The notes beneath the pieces were generated by a model. The model was not told the DNA's origin. It ran no database searches and was given only the letters and a program-made list of their open reading frames with translations. The position numbers and the translations under genes were made by a program. A DNA stretch of 32,524 bases from a gamma proteobacterium endosymbiont of Lamellibrachia anaximandri (GTDB lineage Bacteria; Pseudomonadota; Gammaproteobacteria; Chromatiales; Chromatiaceae). Positions 9,338-17,446 of the stretch are shown in pieces (position 1 is the first letter of the stretch; each line of letters starts with the position of its first letter). The DNA lies in NCBI GenBank assembly GCA_016756835.1, contig JAESPE010000042.1:1-32524 (forward strand). The letters are read 5' to 3'.

Positions 9338-10525
9338 ATGCCGCACACGAAACCCCTGCTGATATCCATTCTGGTCAGCATTCTCAGTTTCGGCCCACTG
9401 ACCGTGCAAGCTGAACAGGCCTATCAGATCATAGAGGTCAAACGTGAACTGATACCCTTGACCATTGATATCGCAGGCACTGTGGCAGCACGCAAGACCG
9501 CGCAACTCACTGCCCAGATCCCTGGACGCATCAATCGGATCGCCGGACAGGAGGGTGACAGGTTCAACCGGGGCAACGAACTGATCAGCATCAACGACAG
9601 CGCCCTGCGCGCAAAACTGGATGCGGCCGTTGCCCAGAGAGACGCGGCCCTCGCCTCCATGCGCAACGCCAACGTGCAGCTCCACCGGGAGGTCAGATCA
9701 CCCCAGTCCACTGCCGGCAGCACCGCCCCTGGCGGTATGGGCATGCCTTCGATGATGGATCAGGCATTTACCAACCCGATGCAGAATATGATGGGCATGC
9801 GCAATCGGGGGGCCGAACGCCACTCCGATGTGGTTAACCGCCAGACCCAGGTCGCCCAGGCCAACACCAAGTACAAACAGGCCGAAGCGCAGATCAAGGA
9901 GATTCAGGCCAGCCTGCGGGATGCCCGTAGCATCGCCCCCTTCAGCGGTGTGATTGAATCGGTCAATGTCGAGGTGGGTGACACAGTGCAGCCAGGCCAG
10001 CTTCTGTTGGTCTACAGTGAGACCTCAGGTTTTCAGGTATTGGCCGATGTACCGGTTCGTCTGCGTCCGGGACTGAGTGAAGGAATGTCGCTTGGGGTCA
10101 GACTGGACGGCGCGGATCCCGTCATACACACCAGAATCAGCCGCATCTTCCCGGTTGCCGACCGCACCCAGCATACGGTGCGTTTCGAACTGGATCTGCC
10201 CGACAACACAGTCACCACCGTCGGCCAGTATGCGGAGGTAAGCGTACCCGACCTGAGCACACGTCAAAACAGCAATCTGGTCATCCCGAACAGCGCAGTA
10301 CGTAAAAAAGGCGGGCTGCCACTGGTCTTCGCCGTCGATGCCGAGGGTATTGCCAAGCTGCGCGTGGTGCGTCTCGGGGAGTCGGCCAATGCCGGCAACA
10401 CGGTGGTCCTCTCCGGCATTCGGGAAGGCGACCTGCTGATCAATAATCCACCACCAGGCCTGCGTGCAGGCACTCAGGTAGTGACGCCTGTTGAATCCGC
10501 ACAAGCTCCGAACAACAATCAATAA
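9338..10525 (+). CDS. RND efflux periplasmic adaptor (membrane fusion protein)
   Basis: The 395-residue protein has an N-terminal Sec signal (cleavage near AEQA, residue 25) and the usual adaptor layout: a barrel-sandwich half (about 45-90), a helical hairpin (about 90-195), the second lipoyl half opening with APFSGVIESVNVEVGDTVQPG (about 200-220, a hallmark of the family), then beta-barrel and membrane-proximal parts. The hairpin is interrupted by a methionine-rich stretch with eight Met between 134 and 154. It would link the inner-membrane pump encoded next to an outer-membrane channel that is not in this window. A strong AAGGAG ribosome-binding site lies 7 nt before the ATG. The pump gene follows almost immediately. 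Confidence 0.93.
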   Translation: MPHTKPLLISILVSILSFGPLTVQAEQAYQIIEVKRELIPLTIDIAGTVAARKTAQLTAQIPGRINRIAGQEGDRFNRGNELISINDSALRAKLDAAVAQRDAALASMRNANVQLHREVRSPQSTAGSTAPGGMGMPSMMDQAFTNPMQNMMGMRNRGAERHSDVVNRQTQVAQANTKYKQAEAQIKEIQASLRDARSIAPFSGVIESVNVEVGDTVQPGQLLLVYSETSGFQVLADVPVRLRPGLSEGMSLGVRLDGADPVIHTRISRIFPVADRTQHTVRFELDLPDNTVTTVGQYAEVSVPDLSTRQNSNLVIPNSAVRKKGGLPLVFAVDAEGIAKLRVVRLGESANAGNTVVLSGIREGDLLINNPPPGLRAGTQVVTPVESAQAPNNNQ

Positions 10526-10537
10526 CAGGTGCCTGCC

Positions 10538-13500
10538 GTGTCTGAGATCGACCAGAACAACCTTGGCCTGGCGGGCAAAACCGCCCGCTCGTTCATCCAC
10601 TCCCCCCTCTCCCCGCTGCTCTTCCTGGCGATGCTGGCGATGGGCATCCTGGGCCTGATGGCCACGCCCCGGCAGGAGGATCCACAAATCTCTGTGCCGC
10701 TGGTGGATATCTTTCTGAGTTATCCCGGCGCCAGCGCCCAGCAGGTGGCGGATATGGCGGTCAATCCGCTGGAACGGATCATGAGCGAGATCCCCGGCGT
10801 CAAACATGTCTACTCCGCCAGCGCCCGCGGCGAAGGGGTGGTCACCGTCCGCTTCAAGGTCGGTGAGGAGACCGGGCCCTCGCTGGTCAAGGTGCACGAC
10901 AAACTTGCCTCCAACCTCGACAATATGCCCAGCGGCGTGCAGATGCCGCCGTTGGTCAAAGTGAAGGGCATCGACGATGTGCCGGTGGTAACCCTTACCC
11001 TCTGGTCCAGCGAGTTGGACGGCGGCAGTCTGCGACGTCTGGGTCTGAATCTGCTGCAGGAGTTCAAGCAGATCCCCGATACCGGCCAGGGCTTTGTGGT
11101 GGGCGGCCAGCGTGATGAGATCCGGGTCGAGATATTACCCAACAAACTCTCCGGCTCCAATGTCACTGCCGAGCAGGTGGCAAACGTGATCCGTGGCGCC
11201 AATGCCGAGAATGTAGTCGGCAACGCGGAGGCGGACAACCGTAACCTGCGGGTCTATGCCGGCAGTTTCCTGCGTAACGCACGGGATGTGCAAAACCTGG
11301 TGGTAGGCGTGAACAACGGCAAACCCGTCTACGTGCGTGATGTAGCCCATGTCAGCCATACGATGGAAGAGATCGACAACTATGTAAACTACTACACAGG
11401 CCCAGCCTATGCCCAAGCCTACGGCGAAGAGATCGTGGCGGACGGCGAGCAGGCGATAACTGTCGCCATTGCCAAGAAAGAGGGCTCCAACGGAGTCACC
11501 GTAGCCAACGCAATCCTGGAGATGGCCGACTCCCTCAAAGGACGGCTTATCCCGGACCAGGTCCGGGTGGAAGTGACCCGCAACTACGGTGCCACTGCCC
11601 AGGACAAGGTCAACGAACTGCTCTTCAAGCTGGTCGTGGCAACCGGCATCGTCACCCTGCTGGTCTGGTGGGCGCTGGGACTCAAGCCGGCGATCGTGGT
11701 CACCGTGGTGATTCCTGTGGTGATCCTGATGACGGTATTTGCCGCCTTCGTTATGGGTTTCAGTATCGACCGGGTCTCCCTCTTCGCCCTTATCTTCTCC
11801 ATCGGCATCCTGGTGGATGACGCCATCGTGGTGGTGGAGAATATCTACCGGCGCTGGCTGATCGCCGGTTCTCCGGACACCAATATCGCCGTCGATGCTG
11901 TAAGGGAGGTGGGCAACCCCACCATCCTTGCCACCTTTACCGTGGTTGCCGCTCTACTGCCGATGGCCTTTGTCAGCGGCCTCATGGGACCCTACATGGC
12001 GCCGATTCCGGTACTCGGATCGGTGGCGATGATGATCTCCCTGTTCGCCGCCTTCGCATTTACCTCCTATCTGGTAATGCGCATCCGTCCCTCCATGGAG
12101 AAATTGAAAAAAGCCGAAGAGAAGGAGCACGCCTCCAACGAGAAGCTGGACAAGCTGTTTCGCAAGCTGATTCCCGCCCTGCTCGACAACAAGCGGTTAG
12201 GCTGGGGCTTCCTGATCGGCCTGATCCTCATCTTCTTCGCCGTCTGCGGTATGTTCTACACCACTGCGGTGACAGTGAAGATGCTGCCCTTCGATAACAA
12301 ACCCGAGTTCGCGGTCATCATAGACATGCCGGAGGGCACCGCCCTGCCGACCACCAGCAATCTGGCCAGGGAGCTGGCGGAAGAGCTGCGCAAGATGCCG
12401 GAAGTTACCGCACTGCAAACCTATACCGGCTCTGCCCGTCCCTTCGATTTTAACGGTATGGTGCGTCACTACTACCTGCGGGAGAAGTCCTGGCTGGCTG
12501 AAATTCAGGTTCAACTGCTCGACAAAAAAGCACGCAAGCGCACCAGTCATGAGATCGCCGAAACGGCGCGTGCAACTTTGACCCCGATCGCCCGAGCCAT
12601 GGGTGCGAGAATCACCGTGGCTGAGATGCCGCCGGGTCCACCGGTGCTGCAATCCGTGGTGGCGGAGATCTACGGTCCGGATGACAAAACCCGCCGAGAG
12701 GTTGCCCGCCATATGACGAAACTTTTCGATGCCGCCGAGGGTCTGGCCGATGTCGACAACTATCTGATCGAGCCCTATCAATCCTGGCGTTTCGAGATCA
12801 GCACTCGCAAGGCATCCATGCAGGGGATCTCAACCAATGCCGTCATACAGGCCCTGTCGGCCGCCATGGGAGGCTACCAGATCACCGACGTGCGCGCAGG
12901 CTCGGCACTGGAATCTACCTGGATCGTCATGCAGGCGCCCCTCTCCCTGCGCGCCAATCCCAAGGCCCTGAGCGACATGCCGGTAGCAAAGCCCGGTGGC
13001 GGCAGTGTGCCGCTGGCCGAACTGGGCCGCTTTATAAAAGTCGAGGAGGAGCCGATCATCTATCATAAAGATCTGCGCCCACTGGAGTACGTGGTGGGCG
13101 ATGCGGTAGGCCGCCTGGGTGCCCCTATCTACCCGATGATCGATATCGACGAAAAATTGCAGGACTATAAGACACCGGACGGCGTCACCCTCTCCGGCAC
13201 CATGACAGGCCCGCCGAGCAACACCGGCATGTCTGCCTTCGAATGGGGAGGGGAGTGGACGGTCACCTATGAGACCTTCCGCGACATGGGCGCCGCTTTC
13301 GCCGTGGCATTGGTGCTGATCTATATGCTTGTGGTGGGTATGTTCGGGAACTTTACCGTACCGGCCATCATCATGGCGCCAATCCCCCTGACTCTGCTTG
13401 GCATAGTACCCGGACACTGGCTGTTCGGCGCCCAGTTCACCGCCACCTCCATGATCGGCTTCATCGCCCTGGCAGGCATCATCGTGCGCAACTCAATCCT

Positions 13501-13780
13501 GCTGGTGGATTTCGCCGTGGAAGAGGTGCGCCAGGGTCATGATGTGCGGGAGGCAGTGCTGCGCTCCTGTAAGGCCCGTACCCGTCCCATCATGATTACG
13601 GCATTCGCCTTGATGGGCGGTGCGAGCGTTATCATCACCGACTCCATATTCCAGGGCATGGCGATCGCACTGATGTTCGGGGTCTTCGTCTCCACCGTCC
13701 TCACGCTGATCGTTATCCCAATGGGCTGTGTCAAAGCTGCAGAGAGCCTGAAGGAGATTGCAGCTGCACGGGATGAATGA
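10538..13780 (+). CDS. RND-family efflux pump, inner-membrane subunit (AcrB/HAE1-like)
   Basis: This is a full-length pump of about 1080 residues. It has TM1 near the N terminus, two large periplasmic loops and the TM4 proton-relay motif with adjacent aspartates (D430 and D431 counted from the upstream GTG at 10529) followed by AIVVVEN. The C-terminal half contains GIIVRNSILLVDF, the matching repeat. It would use the proton gradient to export a substrate through the tripartite complex. The substrate class (drug, metal or lipid) cannot be fixed from sequence alone. The GTG at 10538 is preferred because AGG lies 8 nt upstream. A GTG at 10529 gives a protein three residues longer but has no ribosome-binding site. 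The gene follows the adaptor within 12 nt, so the two form an operon. Confidence 0.93.
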   Translation: MSEIDQNNLGLAGKTARSFIHSPLSPLLFLAMLAMGILGLMATPRQEDPQISVPLVDIFLSYPGASAQQVADMAVNPLERIMSEIPGVKHVYSASARGEGVVTVRFKVGEETGPSLVKVHDKLASNLDNMPSGVQMPPLVKVKGIDDVPVVTLTLWSSELDGGSLRRLGLNLLQEFKQIPDTGQGFVVGGQRDEIRVEILPNKLSGSNVTAEQVANVIRGANAENVVGNAEADNRNLRVYAGSFLRNARDVQNLVVGVNNGKPVYVRDVAHVSHTMEEIDNYVNYYTGPAYAQAYGEEIVADGEQAITVAIAKKEGSNGVTVANAILEMADSLKGRLIPDQVRVEVTRNYGATAQDKVNELLFKLVVATGIVTLLVWWALGLKPAIVVTVVIPVVILMTVFAAFVMGFSIDRVSLFALIFSIGILVDDAIVVVENIYRRWLIAGSPDTNIAVDAVREVGNPTILATFTVVAALLPMAFVSGLMGPYMAPIPVLGSVAMMISLFAAFAFTSYLVMRIRPSMEKLKKAEEKEHASNEKLDKLFRKLIPALLDNKRLGWGFLIGLILIFFAVCGMFYTTAVTVKMLPFDNKPEFAVIIDMPEGTALPTTSNLARELAEELRKMPEVTALQTYTGSARPFDFNGMVRHYYLREKSWLAEIQVQLLDKKARKRTSHEIAETARATLTPIARAMGARITVAEMPPGPPVLQSVVAEIYGPDDKTRREVARHMTKLFDAAEGLADVDNYLIEPYQSWRFEISTRKASMQGISTNAVIQALSAAMGGYQITDVRAGSALESTWIVMQAPLSLRANPKALSDMPVAKPGGGSVPLAELGRFIKVEEEPIIYHKDLRPLEYVVGDAVGRLGAPIYPMIDIDEKLQDYKTPDGVTLSGTMTGPPSNTGMSAFEWGGEWTVTYETFRDMGAAFAVALVLIYMLVVGMFGNFTVPAIIMAPIPLTLLGIVPGHWLFGAQFTATSMIGFIALAGIIVRNSILLVDFAVEEVRQGHDVREAVLRSCKARTRPIMITAFALMGGASVIITDSIFQGMAIALMFGVFVSTVLTLIVIPMGCVKAAESLKEIAAARDE

Positions 13781-13788
13781 GCAGAGTT

Positions 13789-13814
13789 GCCGGTTCCGCT
13801 ACGCTTGAACCGGC
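13789..13814. repeat. REP-like hairpin, copy A
   Basis: GCCGGTTC (13789-13796) and GAACCGGC (13807-13814) form a perfect 8-bp stem around the loop CGCTACGCTT. The loop is shared, as itself or as a close reverse complement, with the three other copies in the window. It lies just after the RND pump stop codon and may also protect or end that transcript. Confidence 0.65.
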
Positions 13815-13867
13815 CTACGTAAGCACCTGCAAATTATCCTTATAGTGGTATGTATGATTGGCAGCAG

Positions 13868-13893
13868 GCCCGATCAAGCGCAGCGGATCGGGC
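13868..13893. repeat. REP-like hairpin, copy B
   Basis: GCCCGATC (13868-13875) pairs with GATCGGGC (13886-13893) around AAGCGCAGCG. Together with the next three bases it is identical over 29 bp to copy C on the other side of the acyltransferase gene. Confidence 0.7.
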
Positions 13894-13969
13894 AATCTTG
13901 TTACTTGGAAACTATCCTATAGTGGAGAGTATCGGCTAGCTTGGTACTATGAAACCATTGGGATAACAG

Positions 13970-14719
13970 ATGATTCGTATTGTCTTACGCTTAACCTGGA
14001 TGTTGTTGGGCTGGATTGAACTGATCCTGCTTACATTGCTGCTCTATCCACTCTCATATCTTCCGGCACGCGGAAAACCCCGGCGCTGGTATATACACCT
14101 GTTCAGGCTGTGGTCCGGTGCCTTCGTGCATGCATTGGGTGTCGACCTGCGCCTACATCAGAAGAACCAACACCCGTTGCCAAAACAGTTTATTCTGATC
14201 GCGAATCACCCCTCCGCCTTCGAGGATATCGGAATTCCTTCTCTGTTCGACGTCCATTCCGTCGCCAAGATTGAAGTACGTGACTGGTGGATCACAGGCA
14301 GAATAAGTGCAGCGGCAGGAACGCTTTTTGTTCGCAGGGAATCCAAAGAGTCCCGCAAGAATGTTACCGAAGAGATTGCCAATGCACTGCGCAATGGCCT
14401 CAATATTGCGATCTACCCTGAAGGCGGCATCAAAGGGAAACGTCTGCACGATGATTTTCGCTACGGCATCTTTGATATTTCAAAACGCACCGGCATTCCG
14501 ATTTTACCGGTCTATCTACACTATGAATCACAGGATGACTTTCATTGGGGCGACCAGTCATTGCCGCAAAAGATTGTTGAATTCATGCTGACGAAAAACA
14601 ACCGGGTTAATTACTATCTGTACGATGCAATCCAACCCGAGCAGTTTGAAGATAAGGAATCATACTGCCAGTATGTATATGAAAAATATCAGGTGTGGCA
14701 GGAGAAATATCTTGATTGA
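13970..14719 (+). CDS. PlsC-like 1-acyl-glycerol-phosphate / lysolipid acyltransferase
   Basis: The 249-residue protein has an N-terminal membrane segment (about 5-30) and the PlsC signature blocks: NHPSAFED, a GTLFVRR block and YPEGG. It should transfer an acyl chain to a lysolipid or glycerol-phosphate-type acceptor at the inner membrane. In the first block the residue four positions after His is followed by Glu and then Asp, so the motif reads HX4E-D rather than the usual HX4D. Activity is likely but not certain. It stands alone between REP-like hairpins and is convergent with the radical SAM gene. The ATG start has only a weak upstream GGGA. Confidence 0.85.
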   Translation: MIRIVLRLTWMLLGWIELILLTLLLYPLSYLPARGKPRRWYIHLFRLWSGAFVHALGVDLRLHQKNQHPLPKQFILIANHPSAFEDIGIPSLFDVHSVAKIEVRDWWITGRISAAAGTLFVRRESKESRKNVTEEIANALRNGLNIAIYPEGGIKGKRLHDDFRYGIFDISKRTGIPILPVYLHYESQDDFHWGDQSLPQKIVEFMLTKNNRVNYYLYDAIQPEQFEDKESYCQYVYEKYQVWQEKYLD

Positions 14720-14734
14720 AATGAGAAAACGTAA

Positions 14735-14760
14735 GCCCGATCAAGCGCAGCGGATCGGGC
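14735..14760. repeat. REP-like hairpin, copy C
   Basis: GCCCGATC (14735-14742) and GATCGGGC (14753-14760) flank AAGCGCAGCG. The element fills the 50-nt gap between two convergent genes and could serve as a bidirectional stop. On the minus strand the stem is followed by a T-rich stretch. Confidence 0.7.
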
Positions 14761-14769
14761 AATAGGGGA

Positions 14770-16251
14770 TTAACTATCTCCCGCTTCCGAAAGCTGGAAC
14801 TGCAACTTCCCGCTGGCAATCTGTTTCACCCGACCTCGATGCACGGGGCTGAGCGAGAGAAAGCGGGAGAAGAATCGCCAATAAGGTGGCGCCACGCCCA
14901 TCATGTGCAAGAGCCTGAAAGCACGCACAGTCATTGGACTGCTGGATGGATCCTCCGCCGCATGGACGACATTAGGACAAACCGATACCGCCTGATTCAC
15001 CCGGCGTAACAGCCACTCTTCTGAAACCGCCGGGGAGAAATAGAAAACTGATTGAGCAAGATCCATGTTCTTGGGCAGATAACCTGTCTGAAACGACTGT
15101 TCAGCCAACTCTGTGCCGGGCAGTATACGGATGCCGGTGGTGAACATCGGCAGGCAATTTTTCCAGTTCAGATGAGACTCCACGAATGAGACAGTCTCCT
15201 CGGCCGTCTCCTTGGTCTCACCCGGTGCACCGAGCATGAAAAACCACATGCTCGGGATACCTGAACGTCGCACCCGCTCGGCACACTGGCGGACTGCATC
15301 GACATCAAATCCCTTACGCATGGAGTCGAGAATGCGATCACTCGCGCTCTCCGGTGTCACCATCATTGAGTTGAATCCGGCCCGCTTCATCAGAGTCAGT
15401 AATTCATCGGAGAGATGGCGTGGATTGACCCCCATGGTGGTCAAATTCACCTTCAAATCCGAACGGATGATCTCTTCGCAGAGTTCGATGGCGTAACTTT
15501 CCGGAGAGTTGAAGACCGAGTCGATGAACTCGAAGCAGCGGGGATTTTTCACCTTCGCCACTTCCCGCATCTCTGCCACCACATCTTGTGGAGAGCGTTT
15601 ACGGAATCGCCTGCCCTCGATAGTGGGATAGGTGCAGTAGGTACAGTGTAGCGGGCATCCACGCTTGGTTTGGATCGGCCAGGTTGCGCCCAGACGCTCA
15701 TAGCGTTTCCAGGAGATCCATCGCTCCATGCCAGAAGCACCGAAACCGGGCAATCGTCGAGCCTGCGCCGGGATAATATCGGTAGATTCCCGAAAACAGA
15801 CACCGGGAACATCGCGGTAGCGCCCCTCCCCCTGTATCTCTTCCAATAGCTGGGGAAAGACCAACTCACCCTCGCCCAATACGGCAAAATCGGCGTCGAT
15901 ATGGCTCAGGACGTTACACCCGAGGATCGATATCGCCGGGCCACCCAGCACAATCTTAGCGTCACTGACTTCCCGGACCAATGAGATCTGCTGCGCCAGC
16001 ACATCCAGATGGGTCAAGAGGCGCTGATGCACTACGTTGTCGATATTACGTACCGAAATCGCTACCACCTGGGGCCGGAATTTCTCTAACGTGCCCCGCA
16101 GTTGACGCAAGCCATGATCATTGACCAGCATGTCGACAAACTCGACTTCGTGGCCTGCATCCAGGGTGGCGCTGGCCACATAACTCAAGCCGATCGGCGG
16201 CGCGGGAAGGAGATCCCGGACGTGGTTAGAATAGATGAAGAGTACGCGCAT
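14770..16251 (-). CDS. B12-binding radical SAM protein
   Basis: From the preferred ATG the protein is 493 residues. It starts with a cobalamin-binding Rossmann region (MRVLFIYSN, LGGPAISI, FAVLGEGE). A radical SAM core follows with the cluster motif C-P-L-H-C-T-Y-C (CX3CX2C) near residue 220, plus the MLGAPGET block typical of class B enzymes. It should cleave SAM with a [4Fe-4S] cluster and may do cobalamin-dependent methylation or a rearrangement. The substrate is not identifiable; lipid or hopanoid-type substrates are possible for the superfamily. A GTG at 16284 extends it by 11 residues, but the Rossmann strand begins right after the ATG at 16251, so that start was chosen. No operon partner is obvious. 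Confidence 0.88.
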   Translation of the reverse strand: MRVLFIYSNHVRDLLPAPPIGLSYVASATLDAGHEVEFVDMLVNDHGLRQLRGTLEKFRPQVVAISVRNIDNVVHQRLLTHLDVLAQQISLVREVSDAKIVLGGPAISILGCNVLSHIDADFAVLGEGELVFPQLLEEIQGEGRYRDVPGVCFRESTDIIPAQARRLPGFGASGMERWISWKRYERLGATWPIQTKRGCPLHCTYCTYPTIEGRRFRKRSPQDVVAEMREVAKVKNPRCFEFIDSVFNSPESYAIELCEEIIRSDLKVNLTTMGVNPRHLSDELLTLMKRAGFNSMMVTPESASDRILDSMRKGFDVDAVRQCAERVRRSGIPSMWFFMLGAPGETKETAEETVSFVESHLNWKNCLPMFTTGIRILPGTELAEQSFQTGYLPKNMDLAQSVFYFSPAVSEEWLLRRVNQAVSVCPNVVHAAEDPSSSPMTVRAFRLLHMMGVAPPYWRFFSRFLSLSPVHRGRVKQIASGKLQFQLSEAGDS

Positions 16252-16448
16252 TTCGTGAATTCTAAGGTACTGATTTCCGACCACAGACTCGGTTCAGTAT
16301 AGCGAAATCCACAACTTCATGACCAACGCTATTCGTGGGGCATGCTGATATCCATTTGTGGAAAACGATCGGCGCAGACTCCTCTCCAGCGTGCCCATAT
16401 CTTCACACACTGGATCCCTATCATCTGAAATGGGTTGAAACAGTTAGC

Positions 16449-16541
16449 TTATATGATCAGAACAACCAAAGCGGTCAAGCCCCAAATCACTGCGGCGATC
16501 AAAACAACTGTATCTAAATGGGTTTGAGTTTTCGTACTCAT
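16449..16541 (-). CDS. Small single-TM peptide (30 aa)
   Basis: The 30-residue ORF has a short polar N terminus (MSTKTQTHLD) followed by one hydrophobic helix of about 20 residues containing a central Trp-Gly and ending at the stop. A GAGG ribosome-binding site lies 7 nt before the ATG. A second ATG two codons upstream is too close to that site. It resembles in build the tiny subunits or regulators of membrane complexes, but I recognise no family. It sits after the NosL genes on the same strand, beyond a terminator-like hairpin. The rest of the 16285-16833 stretch shows no other convincing gene. Confidence 0.5.
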   Translation of the reverse strand: MSTKTQTHLDTVVLIAAVIWGLTALVVLII

Positions 16542-16594
16542 CGTCATACCTCACTGCTCAATCCGGTAGTTCGATTAGCTATCTGTCATGGCTG

Positions 16595-16628
16595 AAAAAT
16601 GACCCCATACGAAGATGTGGGTATGGGG
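16595..16628 (-). terminator. Candidate intrinsic terminator after the NosL genes
   Basis: CCCCATAC (16603-16610) and GTATGGGG (16621-16628) form a perfect 8-bp stem with a 10-nt loop. Read on the minus strand the stem is followed by TCATTTTTC, a modest U-run. It lies about 205 nt after the stop of the second NosL gene and before the small TM peptide. Confidence 0.5.
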
Positions 16629-16833
16629 CCAGTTTCCATGCTTACAGGTCTGTCTCTAAGGAGCATCGAGGAAGGGGCGGCGATACTGCTTGAGCATAGT
16701 GACAGCTCTTTCTACCCTTTCCCGATGATCACCATTATTCACAGCCGTCAGCAATCAGCATTGATAATTCTAAATTCGACGATAATTGGGAGTCTTGTTC
16801 TTTTTACCGCCAAAAATTTTCTCCTTGGAGTTT

Positions 16834-17334
16834 TTATTCAAAAAACCCATTATCCAGTTTTATCAACATCTCACCGACAACCTGGTTAAAACGAATGATG
16901 CTCAATCCCTTGTGATCACGCAGAAACTCCTCCGCATCTTCTTTTGTTTCAAGAGGAATCAACTCATGGCCCATTGGCCCCAATACATCTGAGCCGATTA
17001 CGTAGAAAGCCTCATGCGCATTGATAAGCGCCAAGCCGTAATACTCCGTGACACCAATTGAATCGATGTTTTCAGCCTGGTGTCCCGGCGCCCATTTAGG
17101 CAAATCCAGCAGATATTTGAAGAGATCTTTAGCGCCGTCGAAGTGATGTGCATGCCCATCTTTATAGACAACTGTCGCTACCCATTCAGGGTACTTGGCG
17201 ACAAACATGCCGCATACCGGGCAGGTGTCTGTCAGGCCAGGTTTTGGCAAATCTACCGGTCCTGAAAAGACTGGTTGTACCAGCAAGATCAAAACCAGAA
17301 AAATTATCAGAAGAGATTTGCTATCTGTTTTCAT
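16834..17334 (-). CDS. NosL-family protein, Sec-exported
   Basis: From the preferred ATG the protein is 166 residues. A hydrophobic signal (about 7-24) is followed by TCPVCGMF (C38, C41, M43), a HAHHFDG cluster (61-67) and the typical NosL stretch GPMGHELIPLETKEDAEEF (about 119-137). NosL proteins are extracytoplasmic Cu(I)-binding chaperones, best known for nitrous oxide reductase. No nosZ is in this window, so the client here is unknown. An upstream in-frame start at 17376 would place 14 extra residues before the signal and is less likely. It is the last clear member of the minus-strand run that begins near 22.6 kb, 112 nt after the other NosL gene. Confidence 0.88.
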   Translation of the reverse strand: MKTDSKSLLIIFLVLILLVQPVFSGPVDLPKPGLTDTCPVCGMFVAKYPEWVATVVYKDGHAHHFDGAKDLFKYLLDLPKWAPGHQAENIDSIGVTEYYGLALINAHEAFYVIGSDVLGPMGHELIPLETKEDAEEFLRDHKGLSIIRFNQVVGEMLIKLDNGFFE

Positions 17335-17446
17335 GGCTACTCGGATAATAAATGGAGGGAATTTTGGTAACCGCAAAGGCAGTGAGCAAGGAGTAAAAGC
17401 CTCCCGTCAAAATGTATCCCAATACCTTTGCGACGACCTATGACAA

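Noticed and set aside
16656-16742. A 28-codon minus-strand frame (GTG start, ERVERAVTMLKQYRRPFLDAP end)
   Set aside because: The product looks protein-like, but there is no ribosome-binding site or hydrophobic segment and it is too short to support without conservation data.
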